From: Oscheius sp. JU75
Lineage: Eukaryota > Nematoda > Chromadorea > Rhabditida > Rhabditidae
Assembly: GCA_037178855.1 (NCBI GenBank)
Contig: JASJZC010000001.1
Span: forward strand, 4,588,001 to 4,652,000
Direction of reading: 5' to 3'
DNA: 64,000 nt
The position numbers and the translations under genes are program-made. Below, piece after piece: positions 39,284-49,600 of the stretch (position 1 is its first letter; every line of letters starts with the position of its first letter). The notes beneath the pieces are model-generated. The model ran no database searches. It had not been told where the DNA came from and saw nothing but the letters and a program-made list of their open reading frames with translations.

Positions 39284-39874
39284 TCACCGTTTATTTCTTG
39301 TCTCTTCTTGTACACAAAGTTATGTCGCGAACATTTTCCAGGCGACGCACATAATTTTGTCAATTTTTCAAGCCTTTTTCGGCTTTAAACTACCTTTCCG
39401 AGTTTGGGCGTATACTGAAACATTATAGCCCTTACTTTGTTCTATAACTTTGCAGAACTTCTCATCCCAAGTCTAAAAAGAACAGTCATGAGGTCCTAAG
39501 CCTTCGAACAAGTTAACTTTCTACGGTATATCTATGTGATGCATAATAAACAGTTCTATCCGCTTCGACAATATTAAACGTTTGGTTATTACCAAACTCT
39601 ATCTTTGCATTGTTTGCTTCCTCGTATAAAACCGGCGGTTTTACTGAGCTCCAAGTCGTCCATTGCAAAAAAAAACTCTCCAATGAACAAAAGCAGTAAC
39701 TTTATTTTTGCAATAAAAGCAATCGAAACAGTAACTTTCAAACTCAAAAAAGTTTCTTCTTGTATTAGCTTTACAGAAAAGGCTACGAATATTGTCAAGT
39801 GTTATCCCAGATAAGAGTTGACTTGTGTCGCAGACGCCTCTTGTAAAATGTAAAGGTAGGATTCTCAGAATGCC
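39284..39874. other. TRAPPC10-HEXD spacer with partial foldback copy
   Basis: A 591-bp spacer. Position 39775-39840 is a partial copy of the 25.1-kb foldback element: loop plus right arm, ending GTGTCGCAGACG. It lies 35 bp before the HEXD start codon. Near 39430-39460 is a motif related to the palindromic intron repeats. No gene. Confidence 0.5.
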
Positions 39875-42076
39875 ATGGTCAACTACATAGGACTCTCGTT
39901 CCTAGTCATTGCTGTCACTGTCTTCATCGTCTATTCGTTCAGTAATGGAGGCATACGAAGAGACGCGAAGAAATCTGTCAATCTGTCCATCGGTCCTGGA
40001 GGGGACATCCCATTCCCTAGAGTGAGTTGGGGCGCAGTCAAAAGAGATCCTCTGTTCCAGAAAATCGTTCATTTGGATCTCAAGGGGGCCCCACCGAAGA
40101 TCTCCTACTTCCAATGGTTCTTTCCCTTCCTGGCCTCGCTCGGTTTCGGTGGCCTCCTCATAGAGTACGAGGACATCTTTCCGTACTCTGGCAGACTCGA
40201 AAACGTTGGTTAAGACTCTTTCTCAAGCAAAGTTTCCAGATATCCCGTCATCGAGGCCACTATTCTATCGCGGATATAGAGCAGATCAACAAGTTGGCGG
40301 AGAGCAGTAGCCTTGAGATAATCCCGCTTGTACAGACATTCGGACATATGGAGTTTGTGCTAAAACAGCCGGAATTCTCCGAACTTCGAGAGAATTTATT
40401 TGAGGCAAGCCACGACTATTTAGAGATTATGAGCAATAAGAAAAGTCCCCATATTCCCATGGAACTGTCTTTTTACAGTGCTGGTAACACTCAAAACAAA
40501 AAATAAACTCTACTATTCTTTTGGATATCCTCACGACAATAAGTACATCCTCTCTTTCAGGACGATTCAATCTGCGTCTCCGACCCCTCTTCCATTGATC
40601 TGATCCGAGAAATGATTCGTCAGGTTGGCTGAAAAGCCACTCTAAAGTCTCTCTCTCTCTCTTTCAGGTGAAGCATGTTCATCCAAAAACTAGACGAATC
40701 CACATCGGGTCGGATGAGGTTTATCATGTGGGAGAGGACGCCAGATGCAGACGAGAGATTATAAATCTCGGTAAGGAACCTCGAAGAGCCCTGGAAAAGT
40801 TGAAGATTAGGCACATTGCCAGGTAAGAACTCCTCTGGAACCCTGAACATGCTACAGAGTTGCCCGACTCTGCAGGGAAATGAACTTCACCGAAGTCTTC
40901 GCTTGGAATGACATGTTCGACAAGACGGAGATAGAAGATCTTCGGGACATGGAATTGGGTAGTCTGATCACACCGGTCGTGTGGGGATACGCGAGTAATG
41001 TCCTCAAAGAAGGCTACTTTCCCGAAGGACTCTTTCATCGTCTCGGCCAAGTCTTCGACCGAATCTGGTTCGCCAGTGCCTTCAAAGGAGCCAACGGAAA
41101 GGAACAAGCCTTCATGTCTATCGACAGATACCTCCAGAACCACAAGTCTTATGTGGAGCTGTACAAGACATTCTCAAAGGTTAGTTTTATTCGGCTACAT
41201 AGAATGATTGTGTTCTTGGGCTGTCTTTAAAAATTGTAAGGCGGAGTTTCTCTTTTGGGCCAGATTGTCTCCCCCCGTACAATCTCGCCGAATCTCATTT
41301 CAGTCTGCCGAGACAGTGAGGGCGAGTACCGAGTCGATAAAAGAATTCTGTCTGAGAAGATATGTTTAGGATTTGGAGGGGAAGGTTCAAGGTATAATTC
41401 TGACCGGTTGGCAACGCTTCAAACACCGTCTTCCCTTGTCCGAACTGCTGCCAGTGGCCATTCCATCTCTAGTCCTGAATTCAGTCTATCTTGACAATGT
41501 CCGGAGGCCCTTCAAAGAGATCAACAGAGCCACCAAGGTGAGAGAACTGTTGATACCAAAAATACTAGTCTAGAATCACCTGGGATGTTCTAGAGCATCT
41601 TTGGAGACGGTCTTCGCTCCGACAATAATAGGCAATCATACATACTTCCCGGAGAAAGACACCCTATTCACGGAATGTTCTTTTCGAGACCAGAACCTCT
41701 ACAAATTGGTAGGATTTTCCTTTTACTGAAATGTGCCTTAGGTGATGAAAGATCTCCGGTTTCTGACCTGGAAGTTCAACAATTTCTCCATGGATGTCCG
41801 GCTCAGGAGAGCGCTCCAAGATGAACTCTTGTCTCTCACTTTAAAGGTCGGTCACTTGAAAAGCGCATTTCGGGTAGAAGGCGGGATTCGGATTTTTGAT
41901 GCTCTGCAAAGTTGTAAAGTTTGATTCGTTCTACAACTTCGTAGAACATCAATAGTCCTGAAAATGAAATCCAGCGTCATTTTCAGATGGAAACTGTTCT
42001 GTCGTCCTACTACGGACGAACCGACGTCGACGAGATTCTGGCCCAGTATTTGGGTCCCCTCAAGCAACTCCTATAG
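39875..42076 (+). CDS. HEXD: Hexosaminidase D (glycoside hydrolase family 20)
   Basis: The protein begins with a hydrophobic signal-anchor ([20 protein letters not shown]). The GH20 catalytic domain follows: [50 protein letters not shown], and the catalytic Asp-Glu pair in [15 protein letters not shown]. Later marks are [37 protein letters not shown] and [13 protein letters not shown]. The end is [16 protein letters not shown], for about 530 residues. Hexosaminidase D removes terminal N-acetylgalactosamine/glucosamine and in mammals is mainly nuclear-cytoplasmic. The N-terminal membrane segment here suggests a secretory or type II membrane location instead (inference). One intron (41848-41986) carries a palindromic repeat. 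SLC38A10 starts 177 bp downstream. Confidence 0.93.
41870..41955 (+). repeat. Intron-resident palindromic repeat, copy 2
   Basis: Inside a HEXD intron. CTGCAAAGTTGTAAAG and TTCTACAACTTCGTAGAACA form a foldback. It shares the GTAGAACATCAA end with copy 1 in TRAPPC10. Confidence 0.5.
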
Positions 42077-42253
42077 TCATTTTGTACAAATTTACCGGTG
42101 TATTCACTTGTCCCACGCTTGCCATAATAGCGCTTTCTCTCGCAAAATACGGTACGAATAAACAACGGTTCTCACATCTTTCTGTTCTATCCTGATTCAA
42201 GGAGATACCTTCGATGTTGTGAACATTGTCGCCCTTTTAATCAGTGTTTAGGT

Positions 42254-44924
42254 ATGAAAAAACGGGAAGACCACGACACGGAATCGCTCCTCTCCCACAG
42301 AACATCTCATGGTAGGTTGACTCGTTGAGACTTGTCATAAACATTAAGAAAGCCAAATATATCTTCAGTAGTAGCGATGACTTATGTGAGAGAGTGTCTG
42401 TTCCACTCGCTTGTTTCTTGTAACGATGGAAACTTCCAGATTCCGATGCGGAGGTCTGTTCCGACCCGGAGACCGGTCAGTCGAGCAGTACCAAGCGGCA
42501 CGGGCACTTCAACCCGACCCCTCACGTCTTCAATCTTGCCAATTGCATCGTCGGAGTCTCTGTGCTGGCCATGCCGTTCGTCTTCCAGCAGTGCGGGATT
42601 TTTCTGGCTGTCCTCATGATTGGATTCTGCTCTGTCTTGACCAAATGGACCTGCTACTTTCTCAACAAGTCGTCCTTCATGGCCAAGTAAGTTACCTTCA
42701 CGTCTTTAGTAATCCAGTTAACAATTTCCACTCTTTCTCTGTGTCAATTCATAACACACGTCTTTTGTGAGTCTTTGAGGATCTTCCTTCGCTCCTTCTG
42801 AACTTGATACGTTCAGATCATGTCTGTCGTTCTGTCACAGCCTGTATTCCCTGTTTGACCTCTTCCCACCCTCTCGCTCATCTCTATCACTAAAACTTCT
42901 AAGTCCAGCCAGATTTCAAAAAATCCACCTGTCCGTCCTGTTCCGTCTCTATCTTTGAAATACTCTCTTACTTTGTTCTTCTCTATCGGACCGTTTCCTG
43001 GCCTCTGCTGTTCCTGTCAATGTCTAACTGACCTGTGCATATCCTGTCAGTCTTTCCAAGTAACTCGGTTAGAGCAAACTCATCATTCTTTCAGGAAACG
43101 AAGCTACGAGGCACTGGCTCTGGCAGCCCTGGGACCAGCTGGTCGACGATTCATCGAACTGTGTCTGCTCTTCTTCCTCGTCTCTTCCATCATCGCCTTC
43201 CTCGTCGTCATTGGAGATATTGGTCCACATGTCGTGGCCGACTACCTCGATCTCGAAGCTCCCACTTCCAAACTCCGCACTCTTGTCATGGTCAGTCCTC
43301 TTTCCATTCTCTTTTCACTTTCTATTCAGGTCATTGTGACCCTCTTTCTCATCTTCCCCTTATCTCTCATTGGAGATTTGGAAAAGTTCGCTGTCGTCTC
43401 CTCAATGGCCATTTTCTTCTACGCCGTCTTTGTCGTCCGAATGATAGCCGAGGCTGTGCCTGTGATCTGGGACGGAAAATGGAGTGTCAGTGTCATCTGG
43501 TGGCGTCCATCTGGTCTCCTAGCCTGTGAGTTTTCGGAAACGTGAACATTATTATACTGGCTTCAGGTCTGCCGATTGTCTGTATGGCAATGTCATGTCA
43601 AACGCAGTTGTTCTGTGTTATCGACTGCATCAAAGACGCGACCTCCTTCCATGTGGAGTCGGTCGTCTCACACGCTGTCAACTTCTGTTCCGCGATGTAC
43701 GCGGCTGTGGGACTGTTCGGCTATGTGGCCTTTTTCGGCAAGGAACTCCATGGAGATGTCTTGGTCGAGCTCCGTAGGTTTCTTGTTTCTCCATGAACAT
43801 AGTACAATGTTTAGACTCTTCCTGGTTCACACAGATGCTTAAGTTGGCCTTTATGCTCAGTATCGCCGTCAGCATTCCTCTCATGCTCTTTCCTGCTCGA
43901 TCTGCTCTTTTCAACCTCGTCCTTCGGCCGAGTGGCTGTGAATTGTCGACAGGTGTCATTGAAAAGAGCACCTTCCACGTTCTGACCTTTGTCATCATCC
44001 TCTCGAATCTCATGGTGGCTCTGGTCATTCCTAACGGTTAGTTTTTTTCTCTTCAACTATTGCACATTGTTTCGTTTATGGCACCTATGTCTTTCCATCT
44101 ATACTGTCCACTACTATCAGAAACACTACTGGGCCAGACACTCTGGCGTAAGACGATGTGTTTCTTCCGTGCCATTTCATCGAGCTCAGTTCTGATTGTC
44201 CGAGACAGTACGGAGGAAACACTGAATGTTTTAGGGAGCGTATGAGACTAAGCACCGCTCTAGTCAATAACACAATGTTTTCAGTAGAGTTCATCCTCGG
44301 TCTAACGGGCTCCTTGATCGGCTCCCTCGTCTCGACCATCATCCCTTCGCTCCTCTTCATCTGCATCGCAAAGAAGAAGGGCCACCAGTACATTCCGATC
44401 GCCAAGGCCTGTCTCGTCATCGGCTGTTTCATCCTCTTAGCCAGCACATGGGCCACTCTCCAGTCCGAAAAACGCTCCACCACGGTCGAGAAGCCAATCC
44501 CGAAGGATTCTGTTGTAAATGAGCCGGCCTTGAAGAGCCTGGAGCGACTGGAAGAGAAGGTCCTCGACGCCAACATGAACATTTCGGCCAAATTAGACGA
44601 CATTGCGAATATGGCCGCAAAGGGTGACAAGAAGGAAGCCTCCAAGTTGCAGTTTCAACTCGAAGAGCTCAAGGAGCAGCAGCAAGAGCAGGTTTTTCTG
44701 CTCCTCGATACTTTTGAACCGATTTTCAGGCGAAGCTCATCAAGAAACAGGAACAAATAGTGGACGAGCTCAGTCAGCACATGGACAAGCACAAATTGGA
44801 GCACGAGGAAACTGAAAAGAGCGCCAACTTGACGGAAGTCGGGCCTGAAGAGAAGAAACCGCCATCGACGACCACAACTTCTCCTCCTCCTCCAGCTGTC
44901 AGAAAAGAAGAAGCCAAGGCATAG
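42254..44924 (+). CDS. SLC38A10: SLC38A10-like amino acid transporter
   Basis: The ATG lies 2 nt after GTTTAG, a likely trans-splice site. A short acidic N-terminus is followed by NLANCIVGVSVLAMPFVFQQ, the SLC38 helix-1 unwound motif, then CGIFLAVLMIGFCSVLTKWT. About ten more helices follow, including ELCLLFFLVSSIIAFLVVIG, CMAMSCQTQLFCVIDCIKD and EFILGLTGSLIGSLVSTIIP. After the membrane domain a cytosolic tail with coiled coil (KSLERLEEKVLDANMNIS; EASKLQFQLEELKEQQQEQ) ends in a Pro/Glu-rich stretch (TTTTSPPPPAVRKEEAKA). SLC38A10 is a transceptor-like carrier for glutamine, glutamate and aspartate (family knowledge). The tail is shorter than in mammals. The 405-nt intron at 42690 is the longest. 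Confidence 0.92.
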
Positions 44925-45160
44925 CTTTAACTGTGATCTGTTTACGGGTCTATTGTATTTCCTTATGGGTTGGTACACTTTATCAAAACAAAATAAACAA
45001 TATTTGGTTTGAAACTGGCCTGAAGAGGAAAGACTACTACGAAAGTCCTGTAAAGCTTTTTGGGGAAATATTAATTATGGAGAGAGAAGAAAGAAATACT
45101 GTCGTGGGGCAACAATTGCTGACTCGTATGAAAATTAAGAGGTGAAGATGATGAAGGTTG

Positions 45161-47647
45161 TCAAGAAGATGGAGGCACTGGCGGCGGAATGTTGGGAGGC
45201 GGTGGTTGCTGCGACTGAAAGAAGTACGTATTTTAGGGAATGTAACCGAACTAGAAGCTATCTTCACTTTGGTTTTCCAGAAAGCTCAATGGTTTAGCGT
45301 GATGAGTTCCAAAAAGGTTGTTCAAAATGCTAACAAACTACTGTAAGTTGAAAAATCGAAAAATTAGGCTTCTTTCTTGACTCGACTTTATTGCTTGAAT
45401 AGAGAAAATTACTTACAGTCTGCATGGAAGGCGAAGTTCCCTCCGATCGCTCAGAATATCTGGGAGGAGCTGGCATTGGCGGGGCTTGTACAGCCTGTTC
45501 GTAGCTGGGAGGAGGTTCAATCGGCTTGCTGGAGCTCGATCCAGCGGCTGCTGGATCAACACCGCCTAAAATTATTCATTTACTTTAAAAAAAAAACGAA
45601 GGCTTACTCACCGATCATGTTAGGATTGAAAGTGGGAATTGTGTCCAGACGAATGATGTAGGGGTTTCCGCTTGCCGGAAAGGCGACTGGGTTTCGGGTA
45701 CAATTTGATCGATTTCCCTGGAGGAGAAATTCCTAGAAGGTATGTTATAAACTGGCAGTTATAAGAGAACAGCACCTGTGCGGGATTGGCTCTGCCCGGC
45801 TGTGCTATCCGTCCTCTCTCAGCGCCTCTAGCTGTGGCTCGATGTCTTGCCACTCCGTTTTGAGTGCGGACAGAGCGACTGTCACGCCGTCTCTCGGTCC
45901 TCTTCCTCGGACACCAGTCCATTCGACAGAGCCCGCAACAGATGATGAAAACTAGAAAAACTGCCAACGGAATAGCCAGACCCATTGGCGGGGAAAACTT
46001 CTGAAATACAGCATTATTTTAGCAAAAAAAAATGAAAAACCTCGCAAAAGACGCCCTTGTAGAACATTCGTTGAGAGCAGTCGCAGTGCCAAGTCCCGTT
46101 GGGAGCTGTAAGAAGGGGAGCGCTGTTGGCACAGCGAATCCTCTCGCAGTGAGCTCCTTCCATGTACTGGGGATCCGGACACTGGCACTCGTACGTGATC
46201 GGACCCGTCGTTATTTTGTGCAGTTGTCCACCGTTCAGACATTGCTTCTTTTCGCAAGCAGTTCCCTGAAAATTGAATATACAGCCACTTATCAAAGGAA
46301 GATAAAGGAATCAGTATGATATGCTGAAAACTTTGTCTTTCTCTAGCGTAAAGCAACGAAACGTTTGCCGGCAGTCCCGAGAGCTATGGGAGTGCCCAAG
46401 GCACACATTTCGGCATAGATAATTATTATTGAACAATAGGTTGTAAAACAACAAAAACTCCAAGTTAATCAGAGAATTACACAGCACAGACATAATATAA
46501 TTCAACACGACCGCACCAGCACAATGCCGAACATCGAGGAGACTATCAAGGATGACCAGGTCGGCAAGATACACCAGAAGGATCCAGGCTACAACGATGT
46601 ACCGATGGATAAGCTCCAGCAAGAGCGAGAAGAAGATGGGCGAGAAGAGCGGCGAGTCGAAGAAGTCAGAAGAGGCGCCGAAGTCGAAGAAGGAACTGTC
46701 CGGACAAAAACACAGTAACGGAAGAAAGGAAAAAGGTGTATAACACAATCTGGGAAACTTTCTCTTTTGCCAGAGAGCTCTGAAATAGCAGTTTCATAAT
46801 TCTCTAGTCTATTGTGGTACGCCTTTTTGCCCTGATCATGACTATTGATTTCCGACGACTTTCATCTACTGATTCACCAGACACGGGAGATGAATTGAAT
46901 GGAAAGGATGGAAATACTTTCAGAATTGCCATCGGGAAAATAAGGAATAGGAACCTACATTGAAGTATTTCGAACATTCACAGATCCCGTCATGTCGTAG
47001 CTTTCCTCCATTGAGACAGCTCTGCTTCTTGGAACCGAAGAGTTTCTCCCAAACATTGTTGAACATCCCAGACGCTGAAAATGCATTGTTATACTAATTG
47101 TTATTGTATAAAAACTGACAAGGAGCTTCTATAGTTTCTGTAGTTGTAGTCGTTGGCCGAGTAGTAGTGGAGATCGTCGTTTTCGTATCTGGCTCCCTCG
47201 GCTTGACATCTAACTGCGGCCTGGCTGCCGGGATAGCGGTGGAAGTTGCCGTCTCGGCGATTTTCGGCACAGAACCGGCTTCTGTGGTCACGTTCACGCG
47301 ACTCTGCTATATATCAGTTGTTTCGGTCAATATAGGAGAAGGAAAACAAACCTCGACAGCTCTCTCGTCCGCCATAATGCTGTCGTAGAACTCGCGAGTT
47401 TTCACCGGATTGCGAGATCGCGGTCCCGACATTGAGGGACCGCTTCCCAGTTCTAAACCTGAATTTTGCTTAAAAAATTGGGGTCAAACTGTACAAGGAT
47501 TCCTGGGAACAACCCTGTTTTGTTTCACAGTACAAACAGTTGAGAATAATCTATTTAACCCGTAAATACAGAAGAAGTGAAAAGATACAACCAGTTCGTG
47601 AAGATACTCGTAGAGTTGTGATGACTAGAGATTCTGTTGTGGATCAT
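45161..47647 (-). CDS. Single-pass membrane protein with EGF-like repeats and PPxY tail
   Basis: The start exon (ATG 47647) has a hydrophobic stretch, IFTNWLYLFTSSVF, that may be a signal peptide. It joins in phase through a long intron to LGSGPSMSGPRSRNP. Then come a Thr-rich mucin-like stalk (TKTTISTTTRPTTTTTETIE) and EGF-like cysteine modules (CLNGGKLRHDGICECS; CEKKQCLNGGQLHK; YECQCPDPQYMEGAHCERIR; WHCDCSQRMFYKGVFCE). One membrane helix follows, MGLAIPLAVFLVFIICCGLC, then a basic juxtamembrane segment. The cytosolic tail holds PPPSYEQAV and APPRYS, PPxY-type motifs that bind WW domains (for example Nedd4 ligases), and ends PPPPNIPPPVPPSS. The family is unknown to me. A receptor or adhesion protein is inferred. 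It starts 92 bp after the C1orf43-like gene, so they are probably co-transcribed. Confidence 0.8.
46524..46735 (+). CDS. Nested small Lys/Ser/Glu-rich gene, frame-shifted
   Basis: It lies inside the roughly 690-bp intron (46269-46957) of the EGF-like gene on the opposite strand. An ATG at 46524 opens MPNIEETIKDDQVGKIHQKD then PGYNDVPMDKL. From about 46618 the codons with strong C/G wobble shift by +1 to a frame reading SKSEKKMGEKSGESKK then SEEAPKSKKELSG, and the first frame becomes A-rich at wobble and ends at 46718. I see no intron that would join them. Options are a pseudogene, a sequencing or assembly indel, ribosomal frameshifting, or chance. No homologue is recognised. Confidence 0.4.
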
Positions 47648-47739
47648 AGTCTGAAAACCTTCCTGAATCAAACAAAATAGACATCAAAATATCTTTTCAG
47701 AAAAAAAAAACATAAAATTTGTTAGCTTACAGCCATTAC

Positions 47740-48918
47740 TCAGCCTAAAAGCGGTTGATTGGAGTCGCTTTGACGTCGTCGACGGGACGGAGTCTCTTGG
47801 CTGCCCGATGGAAGCAGGGTAACACGCTCATCAGAAGTCACATTGGCCAGGAGACGACCACCTGCAATTGAGAAACTGAGAGCGAACAAAGAGGATCTAA
47901 GGATCATGCCAATCATTACAGAAAGAGGCAAACATAACAAGCTTGAACGTTCCACAACGTTGGCTATACCTTCTGAGTCATCCGACGAATCGGACGAGTC
48001 TAAAAAGCGAATGACATCATACTTTGTTATGAAATGAAACAGGACCGAAATATATATGTAAGAGGTAAAAAACGTGCCGTCACTGCCTCCAAATTTGGTT
48101 CGAAGACCTCGTCGACTGACGGACGATTGCATATTTTTGGCCGAGAGAGTGGATGCTCCTGGCGACGGTACTTGGTTGTTTATTCTGAATAATTCAGTGA
48201 GAAATTTCTAAGAAGAGATTAACATTTTGACGAATTGGTTGAGGAGCGACCGAATCTCCATTAGGTGCTGGATTTCGAACTTCTGAGGAGAGAATCGGGC
48301 CGAATGATGCAGAAAGGCGATTCTGTTGCACAAGAGGGCCGGTAGTGTGTCAATTTTGGATCGTAATCTGACTCATTCAAGTTAGAAATTAAAGGAAATA
48401 GAACAAAACCTGTTGAGATAGACGTAGGTCTCTTCTCCCGGTAGTCTCGCATACTCATCGTCGATTCTCGACAGCTGTGAATCTATTTCCCTCGTCACCT
48501 CGTCACAGGCAATCATTCGGTGCACATAGGGCCGGCTAGAGTCTAAAGGTTGAATTTTTGTGGAGGACAGCGAGATAGTTCACGTTGTGCAATGGTAGTA
48601 GTCTCTGTGAGTCGTGGCTGGTATGATCTCCGGAAATTATCCACTTTGCTCAGTTGTTCATCAATAACTTTCAGGACTTTCCTAACCTTTCGCTGATTTT
48701 AAAACAAAATAAGGCTTACTTGGAGAAGGGAAGATTGATATTCGGCTTATTCCTCGCACTGTTATTACGAAGTCTGGTTATCTGTCGATGTGCGAAGATG
48801 CCCATTAAGATGAGCAACTGAAACTGCTAATTTTTAACGTACATATAGGGAAACTGACCAAGATGCATAAGGTGAAGACGAAGAGCACACTGATTCCATC
48901 GAATATGAGCCAAGCCAT
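47740..48918 (-). CDS. C1orf43: C1orf43/NICE-3 family membrane protein
   Basis: The start ATG 48918 follows an in-frame stop. A signal-anchor helix (WLIFDGISVLFVFTLCILLL then ILMGIFAHRQITRL) comes directly before conserved family features: LPFSK, VLKVIDEQLSKVDNF, SYQPRLTE and SRPYVHRMIACDEVTREI. These line up with human C1orf43 (KRQIMRF, IDIRLSRVQDIKYEPQLL, YLYRMKALDAIRTSEI). A helical domain (YVYLNRLRSKIDTLPALL; FEIQHLMEIRSLLNQFV) and a Ser/Arg-rich tail (TPSRRRRQSDSNQPLLG) follow. C1orf43 has been linked to phagocytosis in a human screen; its mechanism is unknown. Assignment is by motif order read by eye. The EGF-like gene starts 92 bp after its stop. Confidence 0.7.
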
Positions 48919-49600
48919 CTCTTTTTCTAGTTCGTCTAGTTTATCTGAATACGGTAAGTCGCGAACTCAGAGGGAGAAATGAAGAGAAATGATTCGATTA
49001 TTCATAGATTTTGCTGATACACACGACAGATTCACGCGATCATGACTAAAATCAATATCCAGCCTCTGGAGAGAGTTTTTGGATGAAAAACAGCGGCATT
49101 ATGCAGGTAAACATGAAGGAGGAATGCAAAATGAGTCGGTTTGGCTGTAAATGTGACCGAAGGCGTACTAGAAGGCAGACAGGCGAGAGTGAGAGAGAAC
49201 GGTCAGCTCAGAGACGCAGAGGGGCGCGCTGACCACGATTTGCACCTCGCCCTGCAGGTTCAGGGTAAACAGAGAGGCAAACAATGTAAACATTTCGGAA
49301 CACATAATTCTAACTTCTCAAAGAGTCTTACAAGCATCATTTCAGACTTTCCGCAATTAATGAGGAGATTATATGGAATTGGGCACAAAGGAAGAAGGCA
49401 ATCATTTTGTTCGCATGCTGCTTTCAAGCAAATTAGAGCAGGCGTCCGGCCTACGAATAAAACCTTCCGGCTGAGTATATTGGAGACACGAATGCCTTTT
49501 CAAGCAGCAGCATGCGAGCCAAGCGCTTGGATGAATAACTAATGGCAAGTGCGAAAAAGTTTTCTGAAAAGACCAACAAAGAAGTAACAATAAATGAATT
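48919..49600. other. Innexin-C1orf43 spacer
   Basis: A 682-bp interval between two minus-strand genes. Plus-strand frames here (for example 49141-49542) are low in coding character. Nothing was assigned. Confidence 0.35.
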
